64,000 nt of DNA from Nonomuraea polychroma (GTDB lineage: Bacteria; Actinomycetota; Actinomycetes; Streptosporangiales; Streptosporangiaceae). Of this stretch, positions 43,041-51,143 are shown piece by piece. The position numbers were made by a program, and so were the translations under genes. Within the stretch, counting starts at the first letter, position 1; each line of letters begins with the position of its first letter. The stretch lies in NCBI RefSeq assembly GCF_004011505.1, contig NZ_SAUN01000001.1, positions 744,001 through 808,000 of the forward strand, written 5' to 3'. The notes beneath the pieces were generated by a model, which saw nothing but the letters and a program-made list of their open reading frames with translations, had not been told where the DNA came from and did no database searches.

Positions 43041-43610
43041 GTGAACATTTTTGAGCAGAACGGCGGCGGGCGTATCTCCTGGCGGCGCGTGATCGGCGGT
43101 GCACTCGCGGGCGTGGCAACCGCGGCGCTGGCCGCGGTGGCAGCCGCCCCCGCGGCCGCCGCCTCGCTGCCAGCCGGGATGAGCACCGCGGTGGCCGGCG
43201 CTGAGGTGGCCGGCGCGGCCAAGAAGTACTACTTCGCCAGCGTGCTCCTCGGGAAGAACGAGGTGCGGGAAGCCGGCAAGAAGGTCAACGACTCCAACGG
43301 TCTGGCGGTGGCGAAGTTCCGCATCCACGGCGATCGTTTCTTCTACTTCGTCCAGTGGAAGAAGGTCGCCAAGCCCACCGCCTTCCACATCCACCGGGGC
43401 AAGGCAGGCAAGAACGGCCCGGTCGTCATCGACCTGCTGTCCAACGGCACGACCCGCGGCAACACGAGCTTCGGCTGGGTCCGCGTCAAGGACGCCAACC
43501 TGTTGAAGGGCATCAAGAACAACCCGAAGAACTGGTACGCCAACCTGCACACCGCGCAGTTCCCTGACGGTGCGGTCCGCGGCCAGCTCCACAAGGGCGG
43601 CCACTGGTAA
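43041..43610 (+). CDS. Secreted CHRD-domain protein
   Basis: This 189-residue protein has a signal peptide ('RRVIGGALAGVATAALAAVA', cleavage near 'AAPAAAA') and a CHRD domain ('YYFASVLLGKNEVREAGKKV' to 'NLHTAQFPDGAVRGQLHKGG'). The internal 'TAFHIHRGKAGKNGPVVIDL' is the family's central strand with His residues that may bind metal. It is exported and probably free or wall-bound. Function of bacterial CHRD proteins is poorly known. GTG start; single gene. Confidence 0.88.
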   Translation: MNIFEQNGGGRISWRRVIGGALAGVATAALAAVAAAPAAAASLPAGMSTAVAGAEVAGAAKKYYFASVLLGKNEVREAGKKVNDSNGLAVAKFRIHGDRFFYFVQWKKVAKPTAFHIHRGKAGKNGPVVIDLLSNGTTRGNTSFGWVRVKDANLLKGIKNNPKNWYANLHTAQFPDGAVRGQLHKGGHW

Positions 43611-43858
43611 ATCCCGCCTCCTCCTCTCCGGAGGTGCGCTGTCGTCGGCTTGGACGGAACGGCATGTCTGGCGTCAGAGTCAGCCGTGCCGTTCCTCGCG
43701 GACAATCCGGATATTGAGCGTTTTCCATTCTGAGTGGCGGCTGTCTTCGACGGCTTGGAGGTAGGGGATCGTCTGGACGATCCCGGTGGGCGCGGTTGAC
43801 CGATTTCTGGTTGCGCGACGGGCGCGGCCGGCGCCGATGCCGGCCCTGGGTAAGGCGC
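43611..43858. other. Intergenic stretch after the CHRD gene
   Basis: A small CCTCC/GGAGG hairpin lies directly after the CHRD stop and may end its transcript. No gene was recognised in the remaining 200 bases. Confidence 0.3.
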
Positions 43859-44791
43859 TCACCGGACTGGACGCGTTTCGTTGGTCCGCTGGACCCAGCC
43901 GAGGAACACGCCGTCGGGGCAGTGCGTTGCCAGGGCCGCCGCGATCGAGCCGTGCAGGTTGGCGTCGTTGGGCAGGGCGAGGTGGAGCTCGTCCGGCTCG
44001 TCGTAGAGGGATAGGTCGAGGCGCGCGCCCGGGTACCTGCGGACCCCGTCCACGATCGCCGCTTCGCCCGCGTATGACAGGGCCACCGAGCGGAGCCTGG
44101 ACCAAGGGTGGTCGTTGATGCCCCGCTCGGTGACCGCCAGTACGCCCATGGCCTTGGCCTGCAGGTTTATCCGGATATATCCGGCGACGCCGATGGCCAC
44201 CACCAGCACCACGCCGACCATGAAGGCGATGTAGTCCGGGGCGTTCACCCCCCGGTCCTCGGGCAGCATCTCGCCGATGACGCCGACCACGATCAGTACG
44301 ACCGCGGCGATGACGATCATCAGGCAGCCGAACATGCCTTTGTTCTGCCTGAGCGCGGCGGCCCGCAGGTCGAAGGCGGTTCCGTCGGGCGGCTGGCGGA
44401 GCACCGTCGCCTGGACGGTGGACTGGCTCCACCGCCTGACATCCTCGCGGCCGAGCAGCACCCCGCCGGCGATTCCGCACAGCGCGGCCGCAATCCCGAT
44501 CAGCTGCGACGGGTACACCTTGCCACCGGTGATCCCGATGGCTACGGCGGAGCCGCCGATCATGATGGGGCAGATCGCGAGGAGCGCCTTGCGCATCAGC
44601 CCGATCGCCATCGGCCCGCCCAGCCAGACCCGGGCAAGCCAGAAATACCAGACCGAGCTCCAGAACACCCCCGCGAAAATCTCGAAGGGGGCGGCGTCGT
44701 TCCGCCAGACGAGCACGATGCCGCCGATGAGACCGAGCCAGAGGATGGCGAGCAGACCGACAGCCAGCTTGTGGGCGGGGGGACGCTGCAT
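43859..44791 (-). CDS. Membrane protein of unknown function
   Basis: This 310-residue protein has helices near residues 10-28 ('KLAVGLLAILWLGLIGGIVL'), 38-55, 65-85 and 90-105, then a cytoplasmic stretch, and two further helices ('CLMIVIAAVVLIVVGVIG', 'YIAFMVGVVLVVAIGVAGYI'). The C-terminal 110 residues are soluble and resemble a PH-like fold ('GVLAVTERGINDHPWSRLRS'). ATG 44791 is preferred over 44857 because the first helix starts soon after. It is divergent from the PP2C-like gene. Family unknown. Confidence 0.78.
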   Translation of the reverse strand: MQRPPAHKLAVGLLAILWLGLIGGIVLVWRNDAAPFEIFAGVFWSSVWYFWLARVWLGGPMAIGLMRKALLAICPIMIGGSAVAIGITGGKVYPSQLIGIAAALCGIAGGVLLGREDVRRWSQSTVQATVLRQPPDGTAFDLRAAALRQNKGMFGCLMIVIAAVVLIVVGVIGEMLPEDRGVNAPDYIAFMVGVVLVVAIGVAGYIRINLQAKAMGVLAVTERGINDHPWSRLRSVALSYAGEAAIVDGVRRYPGARLDLSLYDEPDELHLALPNDANLHGSIAAALATHCPDGVFLGWVQRTNETRPVR

Positions 44792-44953
44792 GCGCGGAAT
44801 CCTAGCCCTCCAGGCGGATCGCCCCAGACGGGCAAGTTTGTCCGGCGGGCCGTACATTCAGGGGTTTCGCCCGCGTCGGCATCACCCAGGCGGAGCCAGC
44901 GTCGGTGGTTGTTATGATCGACGCCTTTATCGGTGGGAGGGCGGCGGCAGCAC

Positions 44954-45748
44954 GTGCGGGTGACGATGGCGAGCGCGGCGGCGTGGGCCGGCCGCGCGAA
45001 CGAGGACTTCACCGGCGCCGTGCCGACGGCGGCGGTGCTGGTCGACGGCGCCGGCATCCCCGGCACTGAATCGATCTGCCGGCACGGCGTGGCCTGGTAC
45101 GCCGGCCGCCTGGGCGGCAGCCTCCTCAGCCTCTTGTCGCTCGTACGGGACCGCAGCCTTTCGGCGCTGCTCGCCGAGGCCATCGAGCAGGTGACGGACG
45201 ATCACCGGGACACCTGCGACGTCGCCGACCCCATCAGTCCGTCGGCGACCGTCGCCATGCTGCGCCTGTCCGACGGCCTCATCGAGCACCTGGTGCTCGG
45301 CGACTCGGTCCTCGTGCTCGACAGAGCAGACGGTGCGCCGCTCGTCGTCTCCGATCCCCGGGAGGTGATCATCAGCCAGTCGTACCAGCCCGCGATCGAG
45401 GCCGCCGCCGAGGGGAGCGACGAGTACCACCGCCTCCTCGGAGACCTGCGTGCCAACCGGAACCAGCCGGGCGGCTTCTGGGTGGCCAAGGATGACGCGC
45501 GGGCGGCAGACGAGGCGATCACCGGAAGCTGTCCGATCTCCGAGCTGACCGGTGCCGTCCTGCTCAGCAATGGAGCCGGCCGCATCGTGGACCGGTTCGG
45601 GCTCACCGACTGGCCAGGGGTCATGACCGTCCTGGCTTCGAGCGGACCCGCCGAAATCATCCATCGGGTCCGGCAGGCGGAGGCGCGTCACGCGGTGGCG
45701 GCGGATGATGCGACGATCGCATACTGTACCGACCTCGGTAAGGCCTGA
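44954..45748 (+). CDS. PP2C-like protein phosphatase
   Basis: This 264-residue protein has a loose PP2C pattern: 'SAAAWAGRANEDFTGAVPTA' 'AVLVDGAGIP' (the first Asp pair), 'SATVAMLRLSDGLIEHLVLG' 'DSVLVL', and 'LTGAVLLSNGAGRIVDRFG' where true phosphatases have S-D-G. The Asp of the last motif is replaced by Asn, so metal binding may be altered. A GGGAGGG stands before GTG 44954; GTG 44960 and ATG 44966 are alternatives. It may dephosphorylate Ser/Thr kinase targets or act as a sensor. Confidence 0.75.
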   Translation: MRVTMASAAAWAGRANEDFTGAVPTAAVLVDGAGIPGTESICRHGVAWYAGRLGGSLLSLLSLVRDRSLSALLAEAIEQVTDDHRDTCDVADPISPSATVAMLRLSDGLIEHLVLGDSVLVLDRADGAPLVVSDPREVIISQSYQPAIEAAAEGSDEYHRLLGDLRANRNQPGGFWVAKDDARAADEAITGSCPISELTGAVLLSNGAGRIVDRFGLTDWPGVMTVLASSGPAEIIHRVRQAEARHAVAADDATIAYCTDLGKA

Positions 45749-45778
45749 CCGTCGCGATCAAGATCATCGAACGTCGAT

Positions 45779-46759
45779 CTAGGAGCGGGTTTCCACGGGT
45801 GCCTCACTCCGCTTTCTGGAGAGGCGGTTCGTGATGGCGGGGACCAGGCCGTGTGGCATGAACAGGACGACGACGATCAGGACGAGCGCGTACACCGCGT
45901 ACGACAGGACGCTCGGCGCGTACGACGGCATGCCCGGCAGGCCGGCCAGTTGGTCGAGCCCCTGCACCAGCAGCGTTATCGCGCCCGCACCGACCACGGC
46001 TCCCCAGATCGTGCCGAGCCCGCCGACCACGGCCATGACGATGTACTGGATCGAGATCAGCACGGGGAACGAGCCCGGCGCCACGTAGCCGGTGTAGAAG
46101 CAGTAGATGCCGCCGGCGAGGCCGGCGAAGGCGGCCGACAGGGCGAAGACGACCAGCTTGTAGCGTCCCACCGGGACGCCGGACGACGCGGCGGCGGTCT
46201 CGCTGGTGGCCAGCGCGCGCAGGGCGCGGCCCGGTCGCGAGGTGACGACGTTGTGCGTCACCAGCATCACCAGCGCCAACCCGCCCCAGGCCATGTACGC
46301 GTACGCGGCCGCACTGCCCGCCTCGAACGCCCCGACGGAGAACTGCGGGATGGCCTGCAGGCCGATGTCGCCGCCGGTGATCTCCAACTGCCCGGCCAGG
46401 GAGAGGAGGATGAGCTGCATGGCCAGGGTCGCGAAGGCCAGGTGGTGTCCCCGCAGCCGCAGCAACGGCATGCCGATGACGAGTGAGAACAGCGCGGCGG
46501 CCAAGGGCGCGGCGATCAGCCCGGCCAGCGGTGGCACGCCGCCCAGGGCGAGCAGCGCGGCGGTGTAGGCGCCGATGGCGTAGAAGGCGCCCTGGCCCAG
46601 CGACACCTGCCCGGCGTACCCCATGAGCAGCGACACTCCGACCGTGACCATGGCGGCCAGGCCGAGCAGGATGTACACGGCCAGCGCGCTGTCGTCCAGC
46701 ATCGCCGGGAGCACGAGGGTGACGGCGGCGACCAGCACACCCGCCACGAGCCGGATCAT
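45779..46759 (-). CDS. livM: Branched-chain amino-acid-type ABC permease (LivM)
   Basis: This 326-residue permease has about nine helices and the family signature 'LLMGYAGQVSLGQGAFYAIG' with 'HHLAFATLAMQLILLSLAGQ' and 'SEAAAASSGVPVGRYKL'-like coupling region ('ETAAASSGVPVGRYKLVVFA'). It pairs with LivH in the membrane. ATG 46759 overlaps the livH stop as ATGA. It is the last gene of the operon. Substrate is set by the binding protein and need not be an amino acid. Confidence 0.92.
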   Translation of the reverse strand: MIRLVAGVLVAAVTLVLPAMLDDSALAVYILLGLAAMVTVGVSLLMGYAGQVSLGQGAFYAIGAYTAALLALGGVPPLAGLIAAPLAAALFSLVIGMPLLRLRGHHLAFATLAMQLILLSLAGQLEITGGDIGLQAIPQFSVGAFEAGSAAAYAYMAWGGLALVMLVTHNVVTSRPGRALRALATSETAAASSGVPVGRYKLVVFALSAAFAGLAGGIYCFYTGYVAPGSFPVLISIQYIVMAVVGGLGTIWGAVVGAGAITLLVQGLDQLAGLPGMPSYAPSVLSYAVYALVLIVVVLFMPHGLVPAITNRLSRKRSEAPVETRS

Positions 46760-47616
46760 GTGGACTCCTGGGAGATCGCCGAGCGGCGGCTCGCCTGCAC
46801 GATCATGACGACGAGCATGAGGCCGAGCGCCACCTCCAGCTGGTGCGAGCCGTAGCCGTACCCGGCGGCCATGGTCTCGGCCACGCCCAGCAGGAGTGCC
46901 CCGAGCAACGTGATCACGGGCCGGGTCAGCGCGCCGAAGACGGCGGCGGCGAAGCCGTTCACGATGAGTGTGACGTCGGTGTCGAACGAGATCGGCCGCA
47001 ACGGCGTCACCAGGACTCCGGCGATGCCGCCGAGCAGCCCGCCCAGCGCGAAGGCGATCAGACCCATCCGGCGGGTGTCCATCCCGACGACGCGGGCGGC
47101 ATAGGGGTTCGACGCGCACGCGGTCAGCGCCTTGCCCAGGTAGGTACGACCGAAGAAGATCGCCAGCGCGACGAAGGTCAGTGCGGTCACCGCGATCACC
47201 AGCAGGTACTGAGTCTGGATCCGCGCGCCGGCCACGGTCACGGATCCGGCCAGCCCGGGCGCCGAGCGCGGCTGGTCGCCCCACAACACGATCTCGACCG
47301 CGTAGGCGAGGACGCCGACGCCCAGGGTGACGATCAGCGACGACAGCGGGGTCACCCCCGGCTTGCCGATCGCCGCCAGGCCGGTCAGCAGGCCCGCGAC
47401 CGCCGCCGCCAGCACGGCCGTCACTTCGCTCGCCCCGTGCGGGAAGCCGAGCCCGAGCAACGACGACGTGCACAATCCGGCGACCACGGCGAACGTCCCT
47501 TGCGCGAAGTTCACCACGCCGGTGACCCGGTGGATGACGACCAGGCCGCTGGCGATGAGCGCGATCGCGCAGCCGACCGCGAGCCCGTTCAGCAGATACG
47601 TCAGGAACGCGCTCAT
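46756..47616 (-). CDS. livH: Branched-chain amino-acid-type ABC permease (LivH)
   Basis: This 286-residue permease shows 'LLNGLAVGCAIALIASGLVV' 'IHRVTGVVNFAQGTFAVVAG', the typical LivH opening, and the coupling helix 'KALTACASNPYAARVVGMDT' 'RRMGLIAFALGG'. ATG 47616 overlaps the livF stop by 4 bases. A much longer open frame extends upstream on the same strand but is a shadow of livF. Together with LivM it forms the channel. Confidence 0.93.
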   Translation of the reverse strand: MSAFLTYLLNGLAVGCAIALIASGLVVIHRVTGVVNFAQGTFAVVAGLCTSSLLGLGFPHGASEVTAVLAAAVAGLLTGLAAIGKPGVTPLSSLIVTLGVGVLAYAVEIVLWGDQPRSAPGLAGSVTVAGARIQTQYLLVIAVTALTFVALAIFFGRTYLGKALTACASNPYAARVVGMDTRRMGLIAFALGGLLGGIAGVLVTPLRPISFDTDVTLIVNGFAAAVFGALTRPVITLLGALLLGVAETMAAGYGYGSHQLEVALGLMLVVMIVQASRRSAISQEST

Positions 47617-48272
47617 GTGATCGCCCCGCCCAGGTACGCGCCGGCGACGCGAGGGTCCTCGGCCAGGTCCGCGCATGCGCCCTCGGCCCCCACGCGACCC
47701 GCCTCCAGCACGTAAGCCCGCTGGCACAGGTCGAAGGCGAGACGGGCGTTCTGCTCGATGAGCAACACGGTCAGGCCCTGCGACCGGTTCAGCTCGGCCA
47801 GGTGGTCGGCCAGGTCGGCGGTGACGTTCGGGGCCAGGCCCAGGGACAGCTCGTCCACCACGAGCACGGACGGGCGCGACATCATGGCCCGGCCGAACGC
47901 CACCATCTGCTGTTCGCCGCCCGACAGCACCCCCGCCTGCCGCCTCGCCAGCGAAGTGAGCCGGGGCAGCAGGTCGTAGACGAAGGACGGATCGCGCTCG
48001 CCGGAGCGCCAGCCGCCCAGCGCCAGGTTGTCCGCGACCGACAAATCCGGAAAAAGCTGGCGGCCTTCCGGGATCAACGCCAGGCGGCCGCCGATCTCCA
48101 CCGTTCCGGACACGGGTTTGAGCAACCCCGCGAGCGTGTTGGCCAGCGTCGACTTGCCGGCGCCGTTCGGCCCGAGCAGGGCCACCATCTCGCCCTTGCC
48201 GACGTTCAGCGTGACGTGCTCCAGAGCGGTCGCGGTGCCGTACGAGACGACCAGGTCCCTGACGTCGATCAT
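47613..48272 (-). CDS. livF: ABC ATPase (LivF)
   Basis: This 219-residue ATPase has Walker A 'ALLGPNGAGKSTLANTLAGL', signature 'VLSGGEQQMVAFGRAMMSRP', Walker B 'VLVVDELSLGLAPNV' and 'TVLLIEQNARLAFDLCQRAY'. It is slightly shorter than usual between Walker A and signature. ATG 48272 overlaps the livG stop. It energises the LivHM channel together with LivG. Confidence 0.93.
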   Translation of the reverse strand: MIDVRDLVVSYGTATALEHVTLNVGKGEMVALLGPNGAGKSTLANTLAGLLKPVSGTVEIGGRLALIPEGRQLFPDLSVADNLALGGWRSGERDPSFVYDLLPRLTSLARRQAGVLSGGEQQMVAFGRAMMSRPSVLVVDELSLGLAPNVTADLADHLAELNRSQGLTVLLIEQNARLAFDLCQRAYVLEAGRVGAEGACADLAEDPRVAGAYLGGAIT

Positions 48273-49024
48273 GAGGCATGTCCGAGGTAGGCCGCGAGCA
48301 CGAGCGGGTCGGCCCGCACCTCGGCGGGCGGGCCGTCGGCGATGACCTGGCCGAGGTCGAGGACCACGAGCCGGTCGGCGAGCCGGGTCACGAAGGCGAC
48401 GTCGTGCTCGATGAGCAGGATGGTCAGCCCGCCTGCCCGCAGCTCCTCCACCAGCACGGCGAGCCGCTCGCGCTCCTCGCCGCGCAGCCCGGAGGCGGGC
48501 TCGTCGAGCAGCAGGAGCCGGGGCCGGGCGCACAGGGCGCGGGCGAGCTGGAGCGCCCGTTGCTGGCCGATGGGCAGCCGGTCGGCGGGCCGGGACGCCC
48601 AGTCGGCCAGCCCTACGCGTTCGAGAGCCGACGAGGCCTCGGCCGCGATGAGCCGCTCGTCACGCCGGTGCCGGGGCAGCCGCAGCGCGGCCGACACGAA
48701 GCCCGCGCCGGTGCGCCCGTGCAGGCCCACCATGACGTTCTCCCTGACCGTCATGCCGCGGAACACCCGGGCCGCCTGGAAGACGATCGACATGCCGAGC
48801 CTGGCCCGCCGGTGCGGCGGCAGCCGGTCCACCCGGTGTCCAAGGAAGGAGATCTCGCCGCGGTCGGCCGCCAGATGCCCGGTGATCAGGTTGAACAACG
48901 TGGACTTGCCGGCCCCGTTCGGGCCGATGATGCCGCAGACCTCACCGTCCGCGACGGTCAACGACACGTCGCGGACGGCGTAGACGCCCCCGAAGGAGCG
49001 GGAGACCCCGGTGATCGCGAGCAC
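48269..49024 (-). CDS. livG: ABC ATPase (LivG)
   Basis: This 251-residue ATPase has Walker A 'IIGPNGAGKSTLFNLITGHL' and Walker B 'PRLLLLDEPASGLRGEERER' with 'TILLIEHDVAFVTRLADRLV'. The signature is unusual: 'RLPIGQQRALQLARALCARP' replaces the common LSYGQQR. LivG insertion sequences ('GMSIVFQAARVFRGMTVREN') are present. GTG 49024 starts 3 bases after the binding-protein stop. All five genes are on one transcript. Confidence 0.92.
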   Translation of the reverse strand: MLAITGVSRSFGGVYAVRDVSLTVADGEVCGIIGPNGAGKSTLFNLITGHLAADRGEISFLGHRVDRLPPHRRARLGMSIVFQAARVFRGMTVRENVMVGLHGRTGAGFVSAALRLPRHRRDERLIAAEASSALERVGLADWASRPADRLPIGQQRALQLARALCARPRLLLLDEPASGLRGEERERLAVLVEELRAGGLTILLIEHDVAFVTRLADRLVVLDLGQVIADGPPAEVRADPLVLAAYLGHAS

Positions 49025-49027
49025 GCG

Positions 49028-50215
49028 CTACCCCGACGCGGTGACGGTCTTGGTGAGCTGCTCCATCGCCCACTCGGTCGGCACGAACTTGCCGTTCTTC
49101 ACCGTGTTGACCGAGATGAACTCGGGGGAGAGCCCGGAATGGTCGGTGGGGGAGTAGCGGAAGCGGCCGTTCGGGGTGATCAGGTCCATGGATTCGAGCG
49201 CTTGCTGGATCTTGGTCTTGTCGGTGCTGTTCGCCTTCCTGATCGCCTCGAACAGCAGCAGGCTCGCGCTGTAGCCGTCCTGCGCGAACTGCGGCGGCGG
49301 GTAGCCGTGCTTCTGCTGGTACGGCGTGGCCATCTGCTCGATGACCTGCTTCTGCTTGCCGGCGGGCAGGTATTCGCCGACGACGCCGATGGCGCTCTGC
49401 ACGGTCATGCCCTCGGCGGCGCTGCCCATGGGCTCCAGCCACAACTTGCTGGCCTGTGACGCGGTCAGGAACAGCGGCGTCTTGAGCCCCGAGGCGACAT
49501 ACTGCTTGGCGGCCGTCACACCGGGCGCGCCCGAGCCCCAGAACACCAGCGCCTCGGCGGCCGAGTCGCGCACGTGCTGGAACATCGCGCTGAAGTCGGA
49601 GTTCGTGGTCTCGTACGGCTCGTCCACGGCGATCGTCACGTTGTACTTCGGCGCGAGCGCCACCATGGACTTGTGGCCGGAGACCGAGTACGCGCTCTTG
49701 GAGTCCCAGGCCACCGCGATCGTCTTGATGCCCTGGGCCTGGATGTACTGCAGGTAGCGTTCGGCGTACATGCTGGACAGGGCGGGCGTGACGAAGATGT
49801 ACGACTTGATCGGCTCGACCTGTTCCTGCGCGGGCGCCAGCGACAGGTACGGCATCTTGTCACGCTGCGCGAGCGGCTCCACCGCGAGCGCCGAGTTGGA
49901 GAACACCGGCCCGATCAGCGCGTCGATCTCGCCCTTGATCTGGTTGTAGGCCACGATGCCCTGGTCGGGGGCGGTCTTGTCGTCCCGGGTGACCAGCTCG
50001 ACCTTGCGGCCCAGTAAGCCGCCCTGGGCGTTGACCTGCTCGACCGCCAGCTCCACGGCCTTCTTGTCCTCGCTGCCGAGCGGCGTGTAGTTGCCGGTCA
50101 GGGAGATGATGAGGCCCACCTTGATCGGGCCGTCACCACCTGACCCGCCGGGATTCCCGCCACAGGCGGCCACGGCCAGCATGAGACAGACCAGAGACGG
50201 TAGAAGCCTGCGCAT
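49028..50215 (-). CDS. livK: Substrate-binding lipoprotein of the Liv transporter
   Basis: This 395-residue lipoprotein ('LLPSLVCLMLAVAACGGNPG') belongs to the type I periplasmic-binding fold. It shows 'IKVGLIISLTGNYTPLGSED', 'ELAVEQVNAQGGLLGRKVEL' and 'DALIGPVFSNSALAVEPLAQ'. Such proteins, when found with CoA ligases, often bind aromatic or organic acids rather than leucine. It is the first gene of the operon, behind a consensus promoter, and faces the outer side of the membrane. Confidence 0.92.
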   Translation of the reverse strand: MRRLLPSLVCLMLAVAACGGNPGGSGGDGPIKVGLIISLTGNYTPLGSEDKKAVELAVEQVNAQGGLLGRKVELVTRDDKTAPDQGIVAYNQIKGEIDALIGPVFSNSALAVEPLAQRDKMPYLSLAPAQEQVEPIKSYIFVTPALSSMYAERYLQYIQAQGIKTIAVAWDSKSAYSVSGHKSMVALAPKYNVTIAVDEPYETTNSDFSAMFQHVRDSAAEALVFWGSGAPGVTAAKQYVASGLKTPLFLTASQASKLWLEPMGSAAEGMTVQSAIGVVGEYLPAGKQKQVIEQMATPYQQKHGYPPPQFAQDGYSASLLLFEAIRKANSTDKTKIQQALESMDLITPNGRFRYSPTDHSGLSPEFISVNTVKNGKFVPTEWAMEQLTKTVTASG

Positions 50216-50244
50216 CAGGACCTCCTGGGCCGGATGTCGCCCTG

Positions 50245-50273
50245 AATGTAGGCAGGTACATTACGGCTGTCAA
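50245..50273 (-). promoter_or_regulatory. Liv operon promoter with palindromic operator
   Basis: On the minus strand TTGACA (50268-50273), 17 bases and TACATT (50245-50250) form a near-consensus promoter. AATGTA-6-TACATT (50245-50262) is a perfect palindrome lying on the -10, well placed for a repressor, presumably the divergent PaaX protein. A plus-strand TACAAT at 50273-50278 may be the -10 of paaX. Confidence 0.75.
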
Positions 50274-50290
50274 TACAATGCCCAACATCC

Positions 50291-51100
50291 GTGGGGGTGG
50301 CGGTGCGGCCTCAGTCGGTGATTCTGACCTTTCTCGGAGATCACGTATACGGTCGCGGGATCTGCGTGTCCTCGGGCAGCTTCATCGAGGCGTTCGCCAA
50401 AGTCGGCATCTCCGAGGAGGCGACGCGCTCGACGCTGACCCGGATGGTCCGCCGCGGGCTGCTGCGGCGGCAACGCGCGGGGCGGCGCATGTACTTCGGC
50501 CTCACCCCCACCAGCACCGAGGTGCTCAAGGACGGCGAGCGGCGCATCTGGCACAGCGGCGTCGTCAACGACGCCGACGCGGACCGGTGGACGCTGATCG
50601 GCTTCTCGCTGCCCGCGTCGTGGCAGCGGCAGCGGCACGAGCTGCGCTCGCGGCTCATCTGGGCCGGCTTCGGGCCGCTGCAGAACGGGTTGTGGATCGC
50701 TCCCGGCGAGGTGGAGGCCCCCGAGGTGCCCGGGGTGGAGGTGAAGGTGTTCGCCGCCGAGCCGCGGCGGCCCACCGACATGCAGGCGCTGGTACGGGAC
50801 GCGTACGACCTGGCCGGGCTGGGCGAACGCTACCGGGAGTTCCTGCGCCGCTGGGACGGGGCCGATCCCGCGCCCGACGCGCCCGACGACCTGGCCCGCT
50901 CGCTGACGTTGCTCACCGGCTGGCTGCAGATCATCAGGACCGACCCGCGGCTCCCGCTGCGGTACCTGCCGCACGACTGGCCCGCGGAGAAGGCCCAGCG
51001 GGTCTGCCACACGTTGCACGAGCGGTTCAGGCCGGAGGCCTCGATGATCGCCGCGCGGCTCCTCGACACGGTCCCCGACGAAAGTTCTGCAGAACGGTGA
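50291..51100 (+). CDS. PaaX-family transcriptional regulator
   Basis: This 269-residue regulator has the PaaX winged helix ('SVILTFLGDHVYGRGICVSS', 'EEATRSTLTRMVRRGLLRRQ') and the central PaaX domain ('WTLIGFSLPASWQRQRHELR'), plus the C-terminal part ('FLRRWDGADPAPDAPDDLAR'). PaaX proteins repress aromatic-acid catabolism until the CoA ester of the acid binds. GTG 50291, 50297 and 50303 are all possible starts. Divergence from liv genes and a CoA ligase next door fit that model. Confidence 0.9.
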   Translation: MGVAVRPQSVILTFLGDHVYGRGICVSSGSFIEAFAKVGISEEATRSTLTRMVRRGLLRRQRAGRRMYFGLTPTSTEVLKDGERRIWHSGVVNDADADRWTLIGFSLPASWQRQRHELRSRLIWAGFGPLQNGLWIAPGEVEAPEVPGVEVKVFAAEPRRPTDMQALVRDAYDLAGLGERYREFLRRWDGADPAPDAPDDLARSLTLLTGWLQIIRTDPRLPLRYLPHDWPAEKAQRVCHTLHERFRPEASMIAARLLDTVPDESSAER

Positions 51101-51143
51101 CAGCGATCGCCTAGTGGCCTAACTTGAGCCTGGAGGAGCACTG

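Noticed and set aside
46756..48279. Longer 507-codon version of LivH
   Set aside because: The upstream half is an antiregister shadow of livF; the ATG at 47616 with a 4-base overlap gives a normal LivH.
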